Of a stretch of 64,000 nucleotides of DNA, positions 60,365 through 64,000 are shown piece by piece (the first letter of the stretch is position 1; each line of letters opens with the position of its first letter). The position numbers were made by a program, and so were the translations under genes. A model generated the notes under the pieces. It made no database searches and was not told where the DNA came from. It saw nothing but the letters and a program-made list of their open reading frames with translations. Where the stretch lies: positions 50,517,833-50,581,832 of the forward strand of contig CM026404.1 of assembly GCA_014843695.1 (NCBI GenBank), given 5' to 3'. Source of the DNA: Archivesica marissinica. Taxonomy: Eukaryota; Mollusca; Bivalvia; Venerida; Vesicomyidae.

Positions 60365-60850
60365 AGACATGCTACATTCCCTAAATCTACGCAGACTATA
60401 GATCAACGGCGTATTGACAGTAGGTTATCCCTTATGTATAAAATTCATAGTGATCTGGTTGCTATCACCATTGAAAATTACCTAGTTTCCCTCTCCCGTT
60501 CCGCATGTCATTGCCATTCCTTAAACTATAGGTTAATTACAGCAACTACAGACTACTACAAGTTTTCCTTTTTTCCAAGAACAATCTATCATTGGAACCA
60601 TCTCCCTCCTGACATTGTCCATCTCCCTACCATAGAGCAATTCAATACGACAGTTTGCTTTATTGATCATGCCAGTCCCTAGTTGTTCTGCGCAGCTGCT
60701 TTTAATCTCTTAACCCAACTTATTTTTCATTACTTTCTTATATGTATACATTTAACTACTCATACTTTTAACTTCTGTGTGGTTTTAGACGCACAACATG
60801 TCTACATCCCCTCGAGGGGTTTGACATTAGGGGAAGATAGAACATCGCTC
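60365..60850 (+). pseudogene. LINE 3' end: reverse transcriptase tail and 3' UTR
   Basis: The frame before and after 60434 reads DQRRIDSRLSLMYKIHSDLV, then HSLNYRLITATTDYYKFSFF and PRTIYHWNHLPPDIVHLPTI, ending at TAG 60680-60682. This is the C-terminal signature of CR1-like LINEs (RR..SRL..MYKI, YK.SFFPRTI..WN.LP). The 3' UTR at 60796-60840 reads ACATGTCTACATCCCCTCGA GGGGTTTGACATTAGG, close to the family C SINE tail. Everything 5' is missing. Confidence 0.8.
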
Positions 60851-61419
60851 ACCTGTAGATGTGTCGACGTTTCCTGAAGTAATCCAAATATTTATTGCAC
60901 AACTTCCTACCCGAATGTCATAAATAGAGCATGGCTATATACCCAATGGGCATCATGATTTTCACATTCAGTTTGCAGATATATCAACCGTTTTCTGCAA
61001 TATTCTATGGAGGTATATAGACTGTATTTTCTGATAGAAATATTTTCAAAGCACCTGGTAATAATTAACACATTTAAGTTTGAATCTCCTTTCTGGAACT
61101 GAAACAGTGTATTTTTAAAAATATTCGTCTGCATTTTGCAGCAATGCCGAAATTCAAAGAGACAGCAGAAACTGGGACCTATGCCAAACTTTATAACCGG
61201 CAAATGAGCTTAGCTTTCCGTGAGCTTATTGTGAAAATAATGTGATTTGTTGCTGAAATCATGGGAAATATGAACCCTAGTAGAGCATTAGATGCACTCT
61301 AATATCCTGACTTTTGCATCGGCGAATTTGGTAACGATATTTTAAAAGTTAATTGTTCATGTAGGAGCTAATTTGGAGATAAAATTAATGGTATTCAATA
61401 CTTCACTTATATATGGGAT

Positions 61420-61560
61420 GTACAATCAGCGTAGTTGTTAGTTAGCCTCTCACCAATGCAATCCAGGTTCGATCCATGATGTGGGTAATATGGGAAATGA
61501 TATGGTGGTCGCCAGAGCGGACAAGTGGGTTTGCTCTGGGTTCTTCCCACACTTTAAAGA
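61420..61560 (+). repeat. SINE family D, decayed copy 2
   Basis: CAATCAGCGTAGTTGTTAGT, CCAGGTTCGATCCATGATG and GTGGGTTTGCTCTGGGTTCT line up with the head, B box and body of the copy at 1194-1375. It ends about 48 bp before PRDX5 exon 6. Confidence 0.6.
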
Positions 61561-61607
61561 CCATACTCTTTCAACTGCAAATTACTTTTAAAAAAATATG
61601 ATTTCAG

Positions 61608-61713
61608 ATTTGCCATGGTTGTACAAGACGGGAAGGTAACCAGTCTGAATGTTGAGAGTGACAGCACGGAAGCTACGTGTAGCAACAGTACAGATGTTCT
61701 TGCCCTTCTATAG
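61608..61713 (+). CDS. PRDX5: Peroxiredoxin-5, terminal exon 6
   Basis: The last coding exon: acceptor ATATGATTTCAG|ATTTGCC, first base completes arginine, then 34 codons and TAG at 61711-61713. It reads FAMVVQDGKVTSLNVESDST followed by EATCSNSTDVLALL. It matches FSMVVQDGIVKALNVEPDGT and the resolving-cysteine tail of human PRDX5. The cysteine in EATCSN is residue 150 of the short form and takes the place of human C151, which forms the intramolecular disulfide in the atypical 2-Cys cycle. The C-terminus ends ALL instead of the human SQL, so a peroxisomal tripeptide signal is not evident. No AATAAA was seen in the first 300 bases after the stop. Confidence 0.93.
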
Positions 61714-62371
61714 AATGCCTGCCTGCACTGTCCATGCCTTTTTGTATGTTTCGACGTTGCCAACACTTTGTATCTGCATTCATCAAAATTATTGATGTTT
61801 ATAATAATTATTGGAAACTGCAGAGAATCAAAGATACATTGGTGTTAACCGTAGTGAAGTTTTGACATTAGAATTAACCGTGTGCAAACAGTTTTGTTTT
61901 AAATAATCCAGAAAACAGTAATTATTTCCACAAATTTGATACATTTCATGTGAGCTATTGTTACCGCAATGTGTCTGTCCTTCTTCCGTGAACATTTTCA
62001 AACAACTTCTCCTCAGTAACCAATTGGTCTATAGCCACCATTTATGGTCATGATACTTTGGTAGGTGGGGGATGACAAAATTGTTAAAATAACTTTAAAA
62101 ATCTCACAAACTGCCACCCGGATTTTGCCTGGGAGGTCAAGTAGGGGTCATCAAAACAAATTCTTCTCAAACATCTTCTCACAAACCACCAGTCAGATTC
62201 TGGCAACATTGGGTAGGAATGACCGATGTACAATGCTTTTTAATAGTTGGTAAAATGGTGGAAAGGGAATGATAGTGGAAGCGGGAGAATGAATGTACGT
62301 GGAGAGCGTTCAAGGTAGTACACTTGTGTTAGTTTGTGATCCTAAATGTGCATGTATTAATAATATATGTT
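61714..62371. other. PRDX5 3' UTR and flank
   Basis: Contains AATAAT-type AT-rich stretches but no AATAAA in the first 300 bases. The polyadenylation site cannot be placed. Sequence near 62.0-62.2 kb (CTTCTCCTCAGTAACCAATT, CTTCTCACAAACCACCAG) looks like a dispersed repeat. Confidence 0.4.
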
Positions 62372-62615
62372 ATTCCCCGGGGATTCGATCCCCCGTCTGA
62401 CCCTAATAAAATTAACAGTCTTTCAGATGGGACTTTAAACCAAGGTCTTGTGTCGGTGCTTTACACCATGCACATAAAAGAACCAGAGGAGACTCTGGAA
62501 TGGGTCTCTGTCTGTATCATTGCACTATTGTACACAAATATAAAATGACTAATCTCTTCAGGAGGCGTCGCTCATATGGGTAACCGGTAGCGACGATAAA
62601 TAAGCGTAAAACGCA
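62372..62615 (+). repeat. SINE family A, copy 6
   Basis: Plus-strand copy with 5'-truncated head (GGGGATTCGATCCCCCGTCT), intact body and full tail GGTAGCGACGATAAATAAGC. Confidence 0.85.
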
Positions 62616-62715
62616 CATATATATGTTAACAGGTATTATTCTAGTCATTGCAAAAATTGGACATTTGATGATGCTTGTGATAAATTGGTGTGTATCATTA
62701 TAATGTAACATATGC

Positions 62716-63556
62716 ATGCAGTATTCAGCTAGATAGGCCTAGTATGTGATGCATTTAGGCAGCATTCAGCTAGATATGCCTAGTATGTGTTGCATTTAGG
62801 CAGCATTCAGCTAGATATGCCTAGTATGTGATGCATTTAGGCAGCATTCAGCTAGATAGGCCTAGTATGTGATGCATTTAGGCAGCATTCAGCTAGATAG
62901 GCCTAGTATGTGATGCATTTAGGCAGCATTCAGCTAGATAGGCCTAGTATGTGATGCATTTAGGCAGCATTCAGCTAGATATGCCCAGTATGTGATGCAT
63001 TCAGCTAGATATGCCCAGTATGTGATGCATTTAGGCAGCATTCAGCTAGATAGGCCTAGTATGTGATGCATTTAGGTAGCATTCAGCTAGATAGGCCTAG
63101 TATGTGTTGCATTTAGGCAGCATTCAGCTAGATAGGCCTAGTATGTGTTGCATTTAGGCAGCATTCAGCTAGATAGGCCTAGTATGTGATGCATTTAGGC
63201 AGCATTCAGCTAGATAGGCCCAGTATGTGATACATTTAGGCAGCATTTAGCTAGATAGGCCTAGTATGTGATGCATTTAGGCAGCATTCAGCTAGATAGG
63301 CCCAGTATGTGATGCATTTAGGCAGCATTTAGCTAGATAGGCCTAGTATGTGATGCATTTAGGCAGCATTCAGCGAGATAGGCCCATTATGTGATGCATT
63401 TAGGCAGCATTCAGCTAGATAGGCCTAGTATGTGATGCATTTAGGCAGCATTCAGCTAGATAGGCCCAGTATGTGATGCATTTAGGCAGCATTTAGAAAT
63501 TTTAGCTAGATTAGGCCTAGTATGTGATGCATTTAGGCAGCATTCAGCGAGATAGT
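62716..63556. repeat. Tandem array 18, 41-bp unit
   Basis: About 20 copies of GCATTCAGCTAGATAGGCCT plus AGTATGTGATGCATTTAGGCA, alternating with CCCAGTATG variants. One unit is shortened at about 62.99 kb and one has an extra AAATTTTAG at about 63.49 kb. Confidence 0.96.
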
Positions 63557-63777
63557 ACCAGTTATTGCGCATTAATACAATTGAGTTTGATCCCTTGTCC
63601 AGCAGTGTTAGTATTACTGGGACTATAAACTCATTTGTGAAAATGTTAGCTATTCTAACCGATTTTATGTATCTTGACTTTTGATTATACTATATTAAAT
63701 ATAAGAAAATACAAATTTCAGTATTAGAAAGCATTGTTTCAGTATTTTGGAAATGTTTCAACTAAAAACTGCTATAC
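63557..63777. other. Unique-looking spacer
   Basis: AT-rich sequence between arrays 18 and 19. Nothing recognised. Confidence 0.4.
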
Positions 63778-64000
63778 ACCGGGCATGTAACAGCACCGGC
63801 CATGTAGCATGTAGCAGCACCGGGCATGTAACAGCACCGGGCATGTAACCGCACCGGGCATGTAGCATGTAACAGCACCGGGCATGTAACAGCACCGGGC
63901 ATGTAACAGCACCGGGCATGTAACAGCACCGGGCATGTAACAGCACCGGGCATGTAACAGCACTGGGCATGTAACAGCACCGGGCATGTAGCAGCACCGG
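63778..64000. repeat. Tandem array 19, 17-bp unit (runs off the window)
   Basis: About 13 copies of CGGGCATGTAACAGCAC, with GCATGTAGCATGTAACAG variants. The array continues beyond the window end. Confidence 0.95.

Overview
The window is animal nuclear DNA, most likely from a mollusc and probably a bivalve. It is AT-rich. Its genes are split into short exons with GT..AG introns, and it carries several tRNA-headed SINE families, LINE relics and cut-and-paste DNA transposon relics. No bacterial or organellar features are visible. The mollusc assignment is inferred from general repeat style and was not tested by any search.

Two genes can be read. The first, on the minus strand (about 26.34 kb down to 2.63 kb), gives six consecutive coding exons whose phases join perfectly. 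They encode about 318 residues of a protein I cannot name; short beta-strand-like stretches suggest a beta-propeller-type regulator. Its 5' exons lie beyond 26.34 kb and its 3' exons beyond 2.63 kb. The second, on the plus strand (39.64-61.71 kb), is a complete six-exon peroxiredoxin-5 (PRDX5). It has two in-frame starts, giving 190 residues with a mitochondrial-type presequence or 160 residues without it. All three cysteines of human PRDX5 are kept, but the proline of the PxxxTxxC active-site motif is valine. The two genes point away from each other; 26.4-39.6 kb between them holds repeats and retrotransposon relics.

Most of the window (my estimate is nearly 37 kb of 64 kb) consists of 19 tandem repeat blocks with units of 17 to about 78 bp, mainly in introns. 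Many show a higher-order period, for example 1024 bp = 32 x 32 bp. Several begin exactly at, or carry copies of, splice sites of the host gene. The end of PRDX5 exon 2 with its donor is repeated in a 56-bp array. PRDX5 intron 1 holds about 55 copies of an acceptor-like sequence. The largest minus-gene intron block holds about 57 copies of a near-perfect donor. A minus-gene exon fragment is embedded in a 32-bp array. Two blocks in PRDX5 intron 2 share a 26-bp core in opposite orientation, so the pre-mRNA could fold into a very long hairpin. Many long open frames inside arrays are by-products of repeat periods and are not annotated as genes.

Mobile elements include SINE families A-D, a LINE whose 3' tail matches SINE family C, three other LINE relics, two TTAA-flanked piggyBac-type elements (one with a transposase N-terminus remnant), a hAT-like element with a near-perfect 8-bp target duplication, and a Tc1/mariner-like relic.
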